A stretch of DNA of 64,000 nucleotides from Microbacterium sp. cf046 (lineage in GTDB: Bacteria; Actinomycetota; Actinomycetes; Actinomycetales; Microbacteriaceae). The stretch lies in assembly GCF_900114345.1 (NCBI RefSeq), contig NZ_FOZJ01000001.1, forward strand, positions 1,054,001 through 1,118,000. Direction: 5' to 3'. The number at the start of each line of letters is the position of its first letter. Positions within the stretch are counted from its first letter, which is position 1. A model generated the notes under the pieces. It worked only from the letters and a program-made list of their open reading frames with translations. It was not told where the DNA came from and did no database searches. Below, in pieces: positions 1 through 8,772 of this stretch. The position numbers were made by a program, and so were the translations under genes.

Positions 1-1
1 C

Positions 2-100
2 GACGTGGACACCGCGAGCAAGACCGGTGCGAACCGGCTGTACGAGCGGCTCGGATTCCGCGCGACGCAGCGCCAGCAGGCGCTCGTGCGCCACTTCTAG
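2..100 (+). CDS. GNAT N-acetyltransferase, C-terminal fragment (cut by window edge)
   Basis: Only the last 32 codons are inside the window; the reading frame enters from the left edge and ends at TAG 98-100. The visible stretch ...VDTASKTGANRLYERLGFRA matches the end of the GNAT fold (N-x-x-LYERLGF, the last acetyl-CoA-facing helix and strand). Substrate cannot be told from this fragment. A 162-bp gap with a TATCCT -10-like box near 165 separates it from the cyclase, so the two are probably separate transcripts. Confidence 0.7.
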   Translation, partial: DVDTASKTGANRLYERLGFRATQRQQALVRHF

Positions 101-262
101 TCCGGCCGGCGGTTTCGGTATCACAACGGCCCTCTGCGCGCTCTATGCCCGAGAGAACGCGCGGGGCTATCCTGGGCGAACCCTCTGTGCAGCAGGGAAC
201 GGCCGGGGGTCTGGGGATCTGCGGCATCGTCCGCTAGGGCAGAGCGCATCAGGGAGCGCACG

Positions 263-2473
263 ATGGCAGCACCGAACATGCCGGTTGCGGCATCCGGTGC
301 GCCTGCCTCCAGTCCGGCATCCACCGAATGGGTGGGCACTCCGCGCGCCCGCCGTCGTGCCGGTCTGTCGATCTACAGCATCCTGCTGATCATGCTGCTG
401 TCGGTGAGCGTGCTCTCGAGCATCGTCGTGGGCATCATCGGATACGTCAACGGCACCGAGGCGCTGCGCACGATCGCGTACGAGAAGCTCGTCGAGATCC
501 GTGAGAACCGCGCGCGCGAGGTCACGCAGCTGTTCTCGACGATCGAGAACGCCGTGCGACTCGGAGCGATGAACGAGACCAGCAAGCAGGCGGCGATCGC
601 CTTCACGGAAGGCTTCGCCGCGCTCGACCAGCAGCCGGTCGACTCGGCCGACAGCTCCGCATTGGCGGCCTACTACCGCGACGAGTTCGCCGCCGATCTG
701 TCGGAGGCGACGGGGGAGGACGTGGACGGTGCGAGCTTCGCGCCGCGCACCCCGGCCGCAAAGTACCTCCAGGCCAAGTACGTGATCCCCTACGACAGCT
801 GGGAAGAGGCGATCCTCACCGACGACGCGGGCGACGGCAGTGCCTGGTCGGCGGCGCACGCGAAGTACCACGACTACTTCCGGGCGATGACGCAGCTGCA
901 GGACTTCGAAGACGTGCTCATGATCGACACGCAGGGCAATGTGGTCTACAGCGCGTTCAAGGGCGTCGACCTCGGCACGAACCTGCTCGACGGCCCGTAC
1001 CGCCTCTCGAACCTGTCGGAGGCGTACCGCAAGTCGATGAGCCACAACATCGTCGGCGAGGTCGTGCTCGCCGACTTCGCCGCGTACAGCCCGAGCCTGG
1101 GCAATCCGGCGGGCTGGGCGGTGACCCCGGTCGCCGTGGACGGCGAGGTCGTCGGCGCGCTCGCGATCGAGCTGCCGATCGACCGCATCAACGAGGTGAT
1201 GACCGCCTCGGGCGAGTGGCAGATCAACGGCCTCGGCGCGACCGGGGAGACCTATCTCGTCGGACGCGACGGACTCATGCGCTCCATCTCGCGCGAACTC
1301 GTCGACGACCCCGCCGCCTACGAGGATGCCGCCGTCTCCGCAGGTCTGTCGCCGAACTCGGCGGCGATGAGCGTGCAGAACGGCAACACGCTGCTGCAGC
1401 AGATCGTGAGCGGCGCAGCGGTGACCGCCGCGCTCGCCGGCGACAGCGGCACGATGCTGGAGCACAGCTACCTCGGCCGTGACAGCCTCACCGCGTTCGC
1501 CCCGCTGAACATCGACGGACTGAACTGGGTGATCGTCGCGCAGGAGGCCTCGGCCGAAGCGCTCATCCCGGTCGAGGACTTCACGCGCAACCTGATCCTG
1601 TCCACCGCCGGGATGATCATCTTCGTCTGCCTGCTCTCGCTCGTGCTCGCGCAGGTGTTCGTGCGGCCGCTGCGGCGACTGAAGACCGCGGCCCGGCGCA
1701 TCGCCGCGGGCGAGGAGGGCGTGCAGGTCGATGCCGGCTCCTCCGATGAACTGGCGGACGTCGCCACGGCGTTCAACGACATGAGCCGCAGCCTGCAGGT
1801 CAAATCGAATCTCATCGAGGAGCAGGAGCGCGCGAACGAGAACCTCATCCTCTCGTTCATGCCCGAGGGCATGGCCGACCGGTACAAGCACGGCGACGAG
1901 GCCATCACGCAGGAGAACGAGGACGTCACGGTCATCTTCGCCGACATCGTCGGCTTCGAGGAGATGGCGCTGTCGATGACCTCCGAGGAGGCGGTCGCCA
2001 AGCTCAACGACCTCATCCGCACATTCGACGAAGCTGCGGAGCGGTTCGGCGTCGAGCGCGTGCGCACGACGCGGCAGAGCTATCTGGCCAGCTGCGGCCT
2101 GGGCACCCCGCGCGTGGACAATGCCCGCCGCGCGGTGGAGTTCGCGATCGAGATCGACACGATCCTCGAGCGCTACTCGGCGCAGCAGGGGGTCAAACTC
2201 GATCTTCGCGCCGGGCTGGACTCGGGCCAGGTCACCAGCGGACTCATCGGGCGGGCGCGGGTCGTGTACGACATGTGGGGGGATGCCGTGAACCTCGCGT
2301 TCCGCGTGCAGGGCGACTCCGACGAGCCGGGCATCTACATCACGCAGCGCGTCGCCGACCGCATCCCGGACACCGTCCAGATCACGCCGGCCGGTGACGT
2401 CTCGACGCAGAGCGGCACCCAGCGGGTGTGGCGCATCGAGACCGTGGTTCCGGTGGTCGAAGGCTCCGGCTGA
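263..2473 (+). CDS. Membrane class III nucleotide cyclase (Cache-like sensor, HAMP, cyclase domain), probably degenerate
   Basis: 736 aa. A transmembrane helix lies at about 34-62, followed by a large extracytoplasmic Cache-like region, a second helix at about 442-467, HAMP at about 467-520 and a class III cyclase domain from about 550. The first metal Asp is present in FADIVGF. Where active cyclases have the second metal Asp (T-I-G-D-x-Y), this protein reads TTRQSYLA, so Gly-Asp is Arg-Gln. The later WGDAVNLAFR keeps the Asn and Arg transition-state residues. Catalysis is therefore doubtful. SD AGGGAG lies 7 nt before the ATG. The stop overlaps the next start (ATGA) encoding a MscS/cNMP-binding protein, so sensor and channel look translationally coupled. 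From memory, Mycobacterium tuberculosis Rv2435c/Rv2434c has the same architecture. Confidence 0.85.
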   Translation: MAAPNMPVAASGAPASSPASTEWVGTPRARRRAGLSIYSILLIMLLSVSVLSSIVVGIIGYVNGTEALRTIAYEKLVEIRENRAREVTQLFSTIENAVRLGAMNETSKQAAIAFTEGFAALDQQPVDSADSSALAAYYRDEFAADLSEATGEDVDGASFAPRTPAAKYLQAKYVIPYDSWEEAILTDDAGDGSAWSAAHAKYHDYFRAMTQLQDFEDVLMIDTQGNVVYSAFKGVDLGTNLLDGPYRLSNLSEAYRKSMSHNIVGEVVLADFAAYSPSLGNPAGWAVTPVAVDGEVVGALAIELPIDRINEVMTASGEWQINGLGATGETYLVGRDGLMRSISRELVDDPAAYEDAAVSAGLSPNSAAMSVQNGNTLLQQIVSGAAVTAALAGDSGTMLEHSYLGRDSLTAFAPLNIDGLNWVIVAQEASAEALIPVEDFTRNLILSTAGMIIFVCLLSLVLAQVFVRPLRRLKTAARRIAAGEEGVQVDAGSSDELADVATAFNDMSRSLQVKSNLIEEQERANENLILSFMPEGMADRYKHGDEAITQENEDVTVIFADIVGFEEMALSMTSEEAVAKLNDLIRTFDEAAERFGVERVRTTRQSYLASCGLGTPRVDNARRAVEFAIEIDTILERYSAQQGVKLDLRAGLDSGQVTSGLIGRARVVYDMWGDAVNLAFRVQGDSDEPGIYITQRVADRIPDTVQITPAGDVSTQSGTQRVWRIETVVPVVEGSG

Positions 2474-3903
2474 TGGCCGACATCGTCTCCCAGCCCTGGT
2501 TCTGGCCGGCGGTCATCGTCTCGGTCGGACTCCCGCTGCTGCTGATCGGGCTCACCGAGATGCACAACGCCATGGCGCGCCGCGGCAGCCGCGCCGCGCC
2601 GATCGTGCTGATGGTGCGCAACTACCTCGTTCCGGTCGCCGGCGTGCTGGTGCTGATCAGCCAGCCCGGTGCGTGGGAGGGCGAGGGCACCTGGCCGAAG
2701 GTCGTCACGACGATCTTCGGGCTGCTCGTGATCCTCGTCGTGATCAACGCGATCAACCACCTCGTGTTCCACCGCGCCGAGAAGGGCTCGTGGCGCGACC
2801 GGTTCCCGACGATCTTCAGCGACCTGATCCGGTTCGTGTTCATCCTCGTCGGGATCGCCCTGCTGTTCTGGTGGGTGTGGGGCGCCGATGTCGCCGGCAT
2901 CTTCGCGGCACTGGGCGTCACATCGATCGTGGTCGGCCTCGCGCTGCAGAACGCGGTCGGCTCCGTGGTGTCGGGCCTGTTCCTCATCTTCGAGGCGCCG
3001 TTCCAGCTCGGCGACTGGATCGAGACCGGCGACGTGCGCGGTCAGATCATCGAGGTGAACTGGCGGGCGATCCACCTCGACGTCGGGAACGGGACCGTGG
3101 TCATGCCGACCTCCGAGCTCGCGGGCGGATCGTTCACGAACCTGTCGCGCAGCCCGGAGCCGTACGCGGCCCAGCGCGCGTTCTCGTTCGCGACCGATGA
3201 TCCGCCGGCCCGGGTGCGGGCGCTGCTGGTCGATGTCGCGCGCGACATCCCGCTCGTCTCCGCCGACCGCGACCCCAGCGTCGCGACCCTCGACGGCGCG
3301 CAGTTCCAGGTCTCGATCCCGCTGCAGTCCCCCGGGGACAAGGATGTGGTGCTCGACGCCTTCTCGACGCGTCTCTGGTATGCCGCGCGCCGCGCCGACC
3401 TGCACCTGAACGGGGACGTGACCGACGAGTGGAACACTCCCGGCCGCCTGCAGGACGCCCTGCACCAGATCGCCCCGATCCTCAGCCTGCGTCCGGAGGA
3501 TGCCGAGGCGCTCGCCGTCTCGGCTCGCCTGGAGCGCTTCTGCCAGGGCGAGGTGATCCTGAGGCCCGGTATGATCCCGACCGCGACCAGGTACATCCTC
3601 GCCGGCCGGGTGATGCTCGGGATCCCGACCGATGCGGGCCTGGTCCAGGTGACCGAGCTCGGGCGGGACGACGCGGTGGGGCTGACCGCGCTGACGCGCA
3701 CCCAGACGATCTCTCGCGCCATCGCCCTCACCGAGCTCGAGGTGCTCACGATCCCGGTGCATCTGCTCGATGACGTGGTGCGCGCGCACCCGGTGCTCGC
3801 CCGTGAGATCGTGCGTGAGAACGACAACCGCGTGCGCCTCGCCCGCAGTGCGCTCGCGGCGGTCGGCGAGCACCTCGCCCCGGGGCGCAACGTCTTCGGC
3901 TGA
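2473..3903 (+). CDS. MscS-family mechanosensitive channel with C-terminal cyclic-nucleotide-binding-like domain
   Basis: 476 aa. Start chosen at the ATG overlapping the cyclase stop by 4 nt. The N-terminal third has several hydrophobic helices. The MscS pore helix and beta domain follow: GVTSIVVGLALQNAVGSVVSGLFLIFEAPFQLGD, then IIEVNWRAIHL and VMPTSEL, at about 150-230. Residues about 345-465 look like a cNMP-binding fold (EVILRPGM, then GRDDAVGLTAL...ISRAIA), but the usual phosphate-binding Glu of the cassette is not evident. Expected role: membrane channel gated by tension and possibly by a ligand made or sensed by the upstream cyclase. Given the degenerate cyclase, coupling by direct contact rather than by cAMP is possible. 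Confidence 0.85.
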   Translation: MADIVSQPWFWPAVIVSVGLPLLLIGLTEMHNAMARRGSRAAPIVLMVRNYLVPVAGVLVLISQPGAWEGEGTWPKVVTTIFGLLVILVVINAINHLVFHRAEKGSWRDRFPTIFSDLIRFVFILVGIALLFWWVWGADVAGIFAALGVTSIVVGLALQNAVGSVVSGLFLIFEAPFQLGDWIETGDVRGQIIEVNWRAIHLDVGNGTVVMPTSELAGGSFTNLSRSPEPYAAQRAFSFATDDPPARVRALLVDVARDIPLVSADRDPSVATLDGAQFQVSIPLQSPGDKDVVLDAFSTRLWYAARRADLHLNGDVTDEWNTPGRLQDALHQIAPILSLRPEDAEALAVSARLERFCQGEVILRPGMIPTATRYILAGRVMLGIPTDAGLVQVTELGRDDAVGLTALTRTQTISRAIALTELEVLTIPVHLLDDVVRAHPVLAREIVRENDNRVRLARSALAAVGEHLAPGRNVFG

Positions 3904-3999
3904 GCGCCGCCGGTGCTCCCGACCCTCGAGTCCCCGGATTCGTCGGGTAGGCTCTCGCTCACGCGCATCAGCGTCGCGGCGCCCTATCGAGAGGCCCGC

Positions 4000-4524
4000 A
4001 TGACTTCCGCTGACGCACCCGACCGTCGTCCCCGCAGCTCCTCGCGCGCGATCGCGAGAGCCCTCCTGACGGTGTACGCGATCACGCTCGCGCTGATCGC
4101 CTTCTGGCCGGTGCCCGTCGATTCCGATGCGGGGCCGCTGCTGCGCCAAATCACCCTGGCGTTTCCGCCCCTGACCTATCCGCGCATCGAGCTGCTCGCG
4201 AACATCCTGCTGTTCGTCCCGCTCGGCGCGCTGCTGATGCTGATCATCCGCCGGCGGTACCTGATCCTGCCGATCGCGGTCGCGGTCACCGCGGTGATCG
4301 AGTGCTCGCAGGCCCTCATGCTCGACAGGCGCACGCCGAGCATGCTCGACATCATCGCGAACACGGTCGGGGCATGCGTGGGAATCCTGATCGTCGCAGC
4401 ACTCCAAGGGGTTCGGCGACGCGAGGCGGACCACGCCGTTCCGAGGACCGTCGGCGCGCGGTCGTCCCGGACGCTCCCGCCGAGCCGGTCGCCCGGCCTG
4501 CGCGGCGCCCGGTCGCGGGTCTAG
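4000..4524 (+). CDS. VanZ-family membrane protein
   Basis: 174 aa. Start ATG 4000 is preferred over an upstream in-frame start because TAGGCT at 3947-3952 looks like a -10 box and a purine-rich stretch (GAGAGG) precedes 4000. About four transmembrane helices are visible (ALLTVYAITLALIAFWP, IELLANILLFVPLGALLMLII, LILPIAVAVTAVIECSQAL, IIANTVGACVGILIVAAL). The NILLFVPLG...E-S-Q...D-I-I-A-N-T-x-G pattern is the VanZ-like signature. VanZ proteins give low-level teicoplanin resistance in enterococci; in chromosomal actinobacterial copies the role is unknown. Its TAG stop shares the tetranucleotide CTAG with the stop of the convergent glycosyltransferase. Confidence 0.85.
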   Translation: MTSADAPDRRPRSSSRAIARALLTVYAITLALIAFWPVPVDSDAGPLLRQITLAFPPLTYPRIELLANILLFVPLGALLMLIIRRRYLILPIAVAVTAVIECSQALMLDRRTPSMLDIIANTVGACVGILIVAALQGVRRREADHAVPRTVGARSSRTLPPSRSPGLRGARSRV

Positions 4525-5627
4525 GCCTGCTCGGCGACCCAGTCCTGGATCTGTCCGATGAAGCGCGCGCGCGAGAAAGCGAGCGTGCGCTGACGGAAGT
4601 CGGCCGGATCGAGGTCGGTGGCGCGCTGGAGCAGATCGTTCCAGTCGGTGCCGTGATCGAGGTCGGCCGTGATCCCGCCGCCGACCAGTGTCACGCTCTC
4701 GTGCACACCTCCGATGTCGCTGCCGATCACCGGAGTGCCGCACGCCATCGCCTCGACGGGCATGATCCCGAAGTCCTCGACGGCCGGGAAGACGTACGCG
4801 ACCGCGTTCGCGTAGAGCGCGCGGATGAGTTCGTTCGAGGGCGAGATCACGAACGTGACATCGGCGCCGAGCTCGACGGCGAGGGACCGGAGGCGCGCTT
4901 CGCTCGGACCGGCACCGGCGATCACCACCGGGAGCCCCGTCGCCACGCCGGCCTCGATCACCTTGTGGAGCCGCTTGTACGTGACGAACCGCGATGCTCC
5001 GAAGAGGTAGGGCCGCTTGAGGGAGTCGAGCAGCCGCTGCTCGGAATCGACGAGCGGCGTGCGCCAGTCGTCGATGGCGGTGAGCAGCTCGGTGTCGACC
5101 GGCGGATAGATCACGCGAGAGGGCTGGTGCCAGGCGTTGCGCACGCGCTCCCCGGTGAACGAGCTGTTGACGGCGATCGAGGTGGCCTCGGCCGAGCGGT
5201 GCCGGTCGATGGGCTTCAGCGCGGCGCTCGCCGCGCGCACGAAGGGGTTGCGGCCGCGTCGATCCCGGTCCGGCTCCCAGATGTAGCGGGCCGGCGTGTG
5301 CGTGTAGACGAACTTCTTGGTCGCCTTGGGCGTGCGCACGTGGTGTGCGAACAGATGAGAGCTGACCAGCACCCAGTCCGGATCAGATCCGAGCGGCAGG
5401 CGCCAGGTCGGCAGCATCGCGGGAAGCGCCAGCGCCTTGTGGTGGCGCAGCGGAGTGCGGGCGAGCCAGGACTCGGTGACCGTGCGGTCGAAGAGCTCGG
5501 GTGCGTCGCTCCACAGCACCCGGACGTCGGCATCCGGGAATGCGTCGGCCATCGCCTGGAGAACACGCTCCGCGCCGCCCCAGCGTTCGACCCACTCATG
5601 GATGATCAGTCCGGACTGCGCGCGCAT
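4521..5627 (-). CDS. Glycosyltransferase, GT4 family (WbaZ-like mannosyltransferase type)
   Basis: 368 aa, normal length for the family. N-terminal acceptor domain begins IIHEWVERWGGAERVL. The donor domain carries LFGASRFVTYKRLHKVIEAG and the E-x7-E region EDFGIMPVEAMACGTPVIGSDIGG at about 300-325, typical of retaining GT-B enzymes using nucleotide sugars. Probable role: adding a mannose-like sugar during cell-surface glycan synthesis at the membrane; donor and acceptor are not determined by sequence. SD GGAG precedes the ATG at 5627. It is divergent from the HPr-kinase-like gene across a 249-bp gap and convergent with vanZ, sharing stop letters. Confidence 0.9.
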   Translation of the reverse strand: MRAQSGLIIHEWVERWGGAERVLQAMADAFPDADVRVLWSDAPELFDRTVTESWLARTPLRHHKALALPAMLPTWRLPLGSDPDWVLVSSHLFAHHVRTPKATKKFVYTHTPARYIWEPDRDRRGRNPFVRAASAALKPIDRHRSAEATSIAVNSSFTGERVRNAWHQPSRVIYPPVDTELLTAIDDWRTPLVDSEQRLLDSLKRPYLFGASRFVTYKRLHKVIEAGVATGLPVVIAGAGPSEARLRSLAVELGADVTFVISPSNELIRALYANAVAYVFPAVEDFGIMPVEAMACGTPVIGSDIGGVHESVTLVGGGITADLDHGTDWNDLLQRATDLDPADFRQRTLAFSRARFIGQIQDWVAEQA

Positions 5628-5864
5628 AGGAAGCTCCGTGTGCGCATGGCTCGCAATGGAAGTAGTGATGGCAAACTCCGTCTCCGAAGCAGGACGACGT
5701 CGAATCGTGGATTCGGGTTACCACGGCGACGCATCCCACCGGCGCCCGCTTCCCCAGGTCGCAGACGCACTTCAGGCAACGCTACCGTGTACCGGGGGAT
5801 AACGATAGACCTCACCTCCGCCCGTTCGCTACCCACTCGACCATGCCCGGCGACGCGTTCCACG

Positions 5865-5870
5865 TACACT
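5865..5870 (+). promoter_or_regulatory. Leaderless-type -10 box (TACACT)
   Basis: TACACT ends exactly 6 nt before the GTG at 5877. This is the TANNNT-6/7-start spacing expected when transcription begins at the start codon, as in many actinobacterial leaderless mRNAs. No SD is visible. Confidence 0.6.
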
Positions 5871-5876
5871 TCCGGT

Positions 5877-7271
5877 GTGCCCCGTACTCTCCTCGTCGAT
5901 GCCGTCGGCTCCTGCATCGCCATCGATCTGAGCGCGCTCGATGACGGCGACGAGGCGGCCGTCCGGGCCGCCTGGGCGGATGCCGCGGCCGACGCCGGTG
6001 CCCGCGCCGTCGCGACCGTGACGCCGTACGACACCGATCGTTCGAGCATGCTCTCGGCCCTGTCGCAGCAGGTCACGCTGGCGGCGATCGAAGCGGCGCG
6101 CGGGCGTGCCTGGATGCTGCACGCCGCGGGGATCGCGACACCCGACGGAGACGTGGTGGTGCTGGTGGGTCCCTCGGGGCGAGGCAAGACCACCGCGTCG
6201 CGGGCGCTCGGCGCCGTGTACGGCTACGTGTCCGACGAGACGATCGCGATCGACCACGACGGCCGGGTGTGGCCGTACCGCAAGCCCCTGTCGGTCATCG
6301 AGGATCCCGCGGCGCCGAAGACGCAGCATCCACCGTCCGCCCTGGGCCTGCGGCCGCTGCCGTCCGCCGAGCTGCGCGTCGCGGCGGTCGTGCTGCTCGA
6401 TCGCGACGAGGAGCACCCGGAGTCGCCGCTCGTCGAGGTGACCGACCTCGGGACCGCGCTCGAGGCGCTCGTGTCGCAGACGAGCTTCCTGCATGACCAA
6501 CCCGCCCCGCTGCGATTCATCGCGGCGCTCGCGACGGCGACAGGCGGCGTCCGGACCGTGAAGTACCGGGACGCCGCGACGCTCCCCTCCGTGATCGCGG
6601 ACCTCATCCGCCCGTCGGCGGCGATCGTGCTGCCCGAACGGCCGGCTCACATCGCCCCCGTCGCCGACCCCGAGCACCTCGGGCCGCGGTTCTCGCGGGT
6701 CGAGGTCGTCGACGAGGTCTCGGTCGAGGATCCGGACCGCATCGCCCTGCTCACCATCACGGGCCACCAGGGGCACGTGACCCTCCTGGGAGGGATCGGG
6801 CCGGCGGTGTGGCGTGCCGCCGATGGCGCGACGCTCCGGCAGCTGACGGACGCTGCGGTCACCGCTCACGACCCGCCCGAGGACTTCGATGCGGAGAGCG
6901 CTGTGCTCGCCGCGGTGGGACTGCTGCTGGATGCCGGACTGCTGAGCTCGGACGAGCCGGTCATCGCCCGGCGCGACGAAGTGGTCTGGGTCGATGTCGA
7001 CGATCCGGCTACCGCTCGGCCGGTCGGCCCCGACATCGACGACCAGCTCGCACGGGCGGCGGCGCTCACGGGGTCCACGGCGCTCATCTGGGAATGGCTG
7101 GATGAGCCTCGCACCATGACGCAGCTGATCGTCCGAGCGATGATGACAGGATCGGACCCCGCAGGCGATGCCGTCGACGACGTGCCGACGGCGGTCGCGG
7201 AACTGATCGAATCCGGCCTGCTCGAGGAGCGGGTCCTCCAGCCGGGCGCGCCGACCTTCGTGGTGCGCTGA
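5877..7271 (+). CDS. HPr-kinase-like P-loop protein of unknown function
   Basis: 464 aa. The open frame extends far upstream, but those codons are antisense to the glycosyltransferase; GTG 5877, 6 nt after a TACACT box, is the sensible start. A Walker A motif (VGPSGRGKTTASRAL) lies at about 100, followed by YVSDETIAIDHDGRVWPYRKPLS, the arrangement seen in HPr kinase-like (HprK-like) ATPases. The C-terminal 170 residues contain a winged-helix/PqqD-like stretch (GGIGPAVWRAADGATLRQLTDAAV...). Such proteins occur near peptide-modification or surface-polysaccharide genes; here the divergent partner is a glycosyltransferase. Substrate and reaction are unknown. Confidence 0.75.
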   Translation: MPRTLLVDAVGSCIAIDLSALDDGDEAAVRAAWADAAADAGARAVATVTPYDTDRSSMLSALSQQVTLAAIEAARGRAWMLHAAGIATPDGDVVVLVGPSGRGKTTASRALGAVYGYVSDETIAIDHDGRVWPYRKPLSVIEDPAAPKTQHPPSALGLRPLPSAELRVAAVVLLDRDEEHPESPLVEVTDLGTALEALVSQTSFLHDQPAPLRFIAALATATGGVRTVKYRDAATLPSVIADLIRPSAAIVLPERPAHIAPVADPEHLGPRFSRVEVVDEVSVEDPDRIALLTITGHQGHVTLLGGIGPAVWRAADGATLRQLTDAAVTAHDPPEDFDAESAVLAAVGLLLDAGLLSSDEPVIARRDEVVWVDVDDPATARPVGPDIDDQLARAAALTGSTALIWEWLDEPRTMTQLIVRAMMTGSDPAGDAVDDVPTAVAELIESGLLEERVLQPGAPTFVVR

Positions 7272-7335
7272 GGCGGCGCGTCAGCACCACGCCCTCTCGC
7301 CGAACGGGCTGATAGGCCGTGCCAGGGTGCGCACT

Positions 7336-7341
7336 TAGGCT
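7336..7341 (+). promoter_or_regulatory. Leaderless-type -10 box (TAGGCT) of truA
   Basis: TAGGCT, 6-nt spacer, then GTG at 7348, so the truA mRNA probably starts at its start codon. Confidence 0.6.
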
Positions 7342-7347
7342 TGGCGG

Positions 7348-8226
7348 GTGCGCATCCGCCTCGACATCGCCTACGACGGGACCCACTTCCGCGGGTGGGC
7401 GCTGCAGCCCGGCCTGCGCACCGTCCAGGGCACGGTCGAGGGCGCCCTCGCGCGGATCCTCGGCGGTCAGCCGCGGCTCGTCGTCGCCGGTCGGACTGAC
7501 GCCGGCGTTCACGCGACCGGACAGGTCGCCCACCTCGATCTGGATGCGGACCAGGAGCGGCGCCTGAGCCAGGGCAGGGGAGGGGTCTTCGACGATCCGA
7601 CGGGCTCGGCGACCCAGCCGGATCCGGCCGCCGCGGCGGCCGCCGGCAGGCTGGCCACGCGCGTGCGCGGTGTCGTGGGCGCGTACTCGGATGTCGCGGT
7701 GCAGCGCACCACGCTCGCCCCCGACGGCTTCGACGCGCGATTCTCCGCGGTGTGGCGCCGATACTCGTACCGGATCGCCGATGAGCGGTACGACCCGCTC
7801 GAGCGGCACCGGACCACGACCGTGCGCGGGCGCCTCGACGCGAACGCGATGGATGCCGCTGCCCGCTCGCTCATCGGCCTCCACGACTTCGCCGCGTACT
7901 GCAAGCCTCGCGAGGAGTCGACCACGATCCGCACCCTCCTCGAGTTCGACTGGCGACGGGATGCCCAGGGCGTGCTGCTGGCGAACGTGAAGGCCGACGC
8001 GTTCTGCCACAGCATGGTGCGCGCACTCGTCGGCGCGTGCGTCGCGGTGGGTCAGGGCCGGCTCGCCGTCGAGGATGTCGTCGGCATCCGCGATGCCGTC
8101 CGGCGCACGAACGACTTCACGGTGCTCGCTGCGCGCGGGCTCACCCTCACCGAGGTCGGCTACCCCGCCGATGAGCTTCTCGCCCAGCGAGCGGAGCAGA
8201 CCCGGGCGCGACGGGACCGCGAGTGA
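7348..8226 (+). CDS. truA: tRNA pseudouridine(38-40) synthase TruA
   Basis: 292 aa. It opens with the family signature MRIRLDIAYDGTHFRGWALQPGLRTVQGTVE. The catalytic Asp lies in AGRTDAGVHATGQ at about 52. LHDFAAYCK, WRRYSYRI and the C-terminal F-C-H-S-M-V-R-A-L-V-G segment are all present. It isomerises uridines 38-40 of the tRNA anticodon stem in the cytoplasm. A residue stretch at about 70-110 (QERRLSQGRGGVFDDPTGSATQPD...) looks like a lineage-specific insert. The stop overlaps the downstream ydcF-like start by 4 nt (GTGA), indicating coupling. Confidence 0.95.
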   Translation: MRIRLDIAYDGTHFRGWALQPGLRTVQGTVEGALARILGGQPRLVVAGRTDAGVHATGQVAHLDLDADQERRLSQGRGGVFDDPTGSATQPDPAAAAAAGRLATRVRGVVGAYSDVAVQRTTLAPDGFDARFSAVWRRYSYRIADERYDPLERHRTTTVRGRLDANAMDAAARSLIGLHDFAAYCKPREESTTIRTLLEFDWRRDAQGVLLANVKADAFCHSMVRALVGACVAVGQGRLAVEDVVGIRDAVRRTNDFTVLAARGLTLTEVGYPADELLAQRAEQTRARRDRE

Positions 8227-8771
8227 GCCGGCTGCTGCGTGTTCTGCTCACGATCATCGCGGGGGTGTGGCTTCTCGTCCTGATCGCCCTGCCGCTGTGC
8301 GTGTTCCCCGCCGTCGATGAGATCCGCCCGAGCGATGCCGTCTTCGTGCTGGGACCCCCGATGGATGCGCGCCTGGAACTCGCGGAGCGGCTGCGAGATG
8401 AAGGCATCGTCGACGAGATCGTGATCTCGGTGCAGCCATCCGGAGGTCAGACGGCGGGCGACACGGCCCTCTGCCGGGAGCCGGGGGTCACGTGCGAGGT
8501 GCCCGATCCGTACACGACGCGCGGCGAGGTGCTGCTGATGAGCGAGCACGCGCGAGCGACCGGGGAGTCATCGGTCATCGTCGTGACGAGCGTGCCGCAC
8601 GTCGCGCGTGCGCGCTACATCTTCGGCAAGTGCTACCCCGGAGAATTCACGGTGCTGGCCGTCGGGCGTCCGGCCGACGCATGGCAGTGGGCGCAGCAGT
8701 CCGCCTACCAGTCGGCCGCTCTCGCGAAGGCCCTGTTCGAACCCTGCCCGGTCGCCGCAGACGTGCGGTGA
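8223..8771 (+). CDS. YdcF/SanA-like (DUF218) membrane-anchored protein, copy 1
   Basis: 182 aa. One N-terminal transmembrane helix (LLRVLLTIIAGVWLLVLIALPLCVF) is followed by an extracytoplasmic Rossmann-like DUF218 domain: DAVFVLGPP...ELAERLRDEGIVDEIVIS...TTRGEVLLMSEHARATGESSVIVVTSVPHVARARYIF. The family is linked to envelope integrity and vancomycin sensitivity (SanA, ElyC), but the biochemical role is unknown. Several Cys (LCREPGVTC, FGKCYPG, EPCPV) could form disulfides. The same spacing of Cys and motifs appears in the paralogue at 22248-22844. GTGA overlap with truA. Confidence 0.85.
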   Translation: MSRLLRVLLTIIAGVWLLVLIALPLCVFPAVDEIRPSDAVFVLGPPMDARLELAERLRDEGIVDEIVISVQPSGGQTAGDTALCREPGVTCEVPDPYTTRGEVLLMSEHARATGESSVIVVTSVPHVARARYIFGKCYPGEFTVLAVGRPADAWQWAQQSAYQSAALAKALFEPCPVAADVR

Positions 8772-8772
8772 C

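Noticed and set aside
2335..4743. Very long open frame on the minus strand opposite the cyclase and MscS genes
   Set aside because: Arg/His/Asp-rich, no family resemblance; it is the antisense shadow of high-GC genes with clear function.
4302..5876. In-frame 525-codon upstream extension of the HPr-kinase-like gene
   Set aside because: It runs antisense through the glycosyltransferase and has low-complexity RR/RG composition; the leaderless box and GTG at 5877 fit better.
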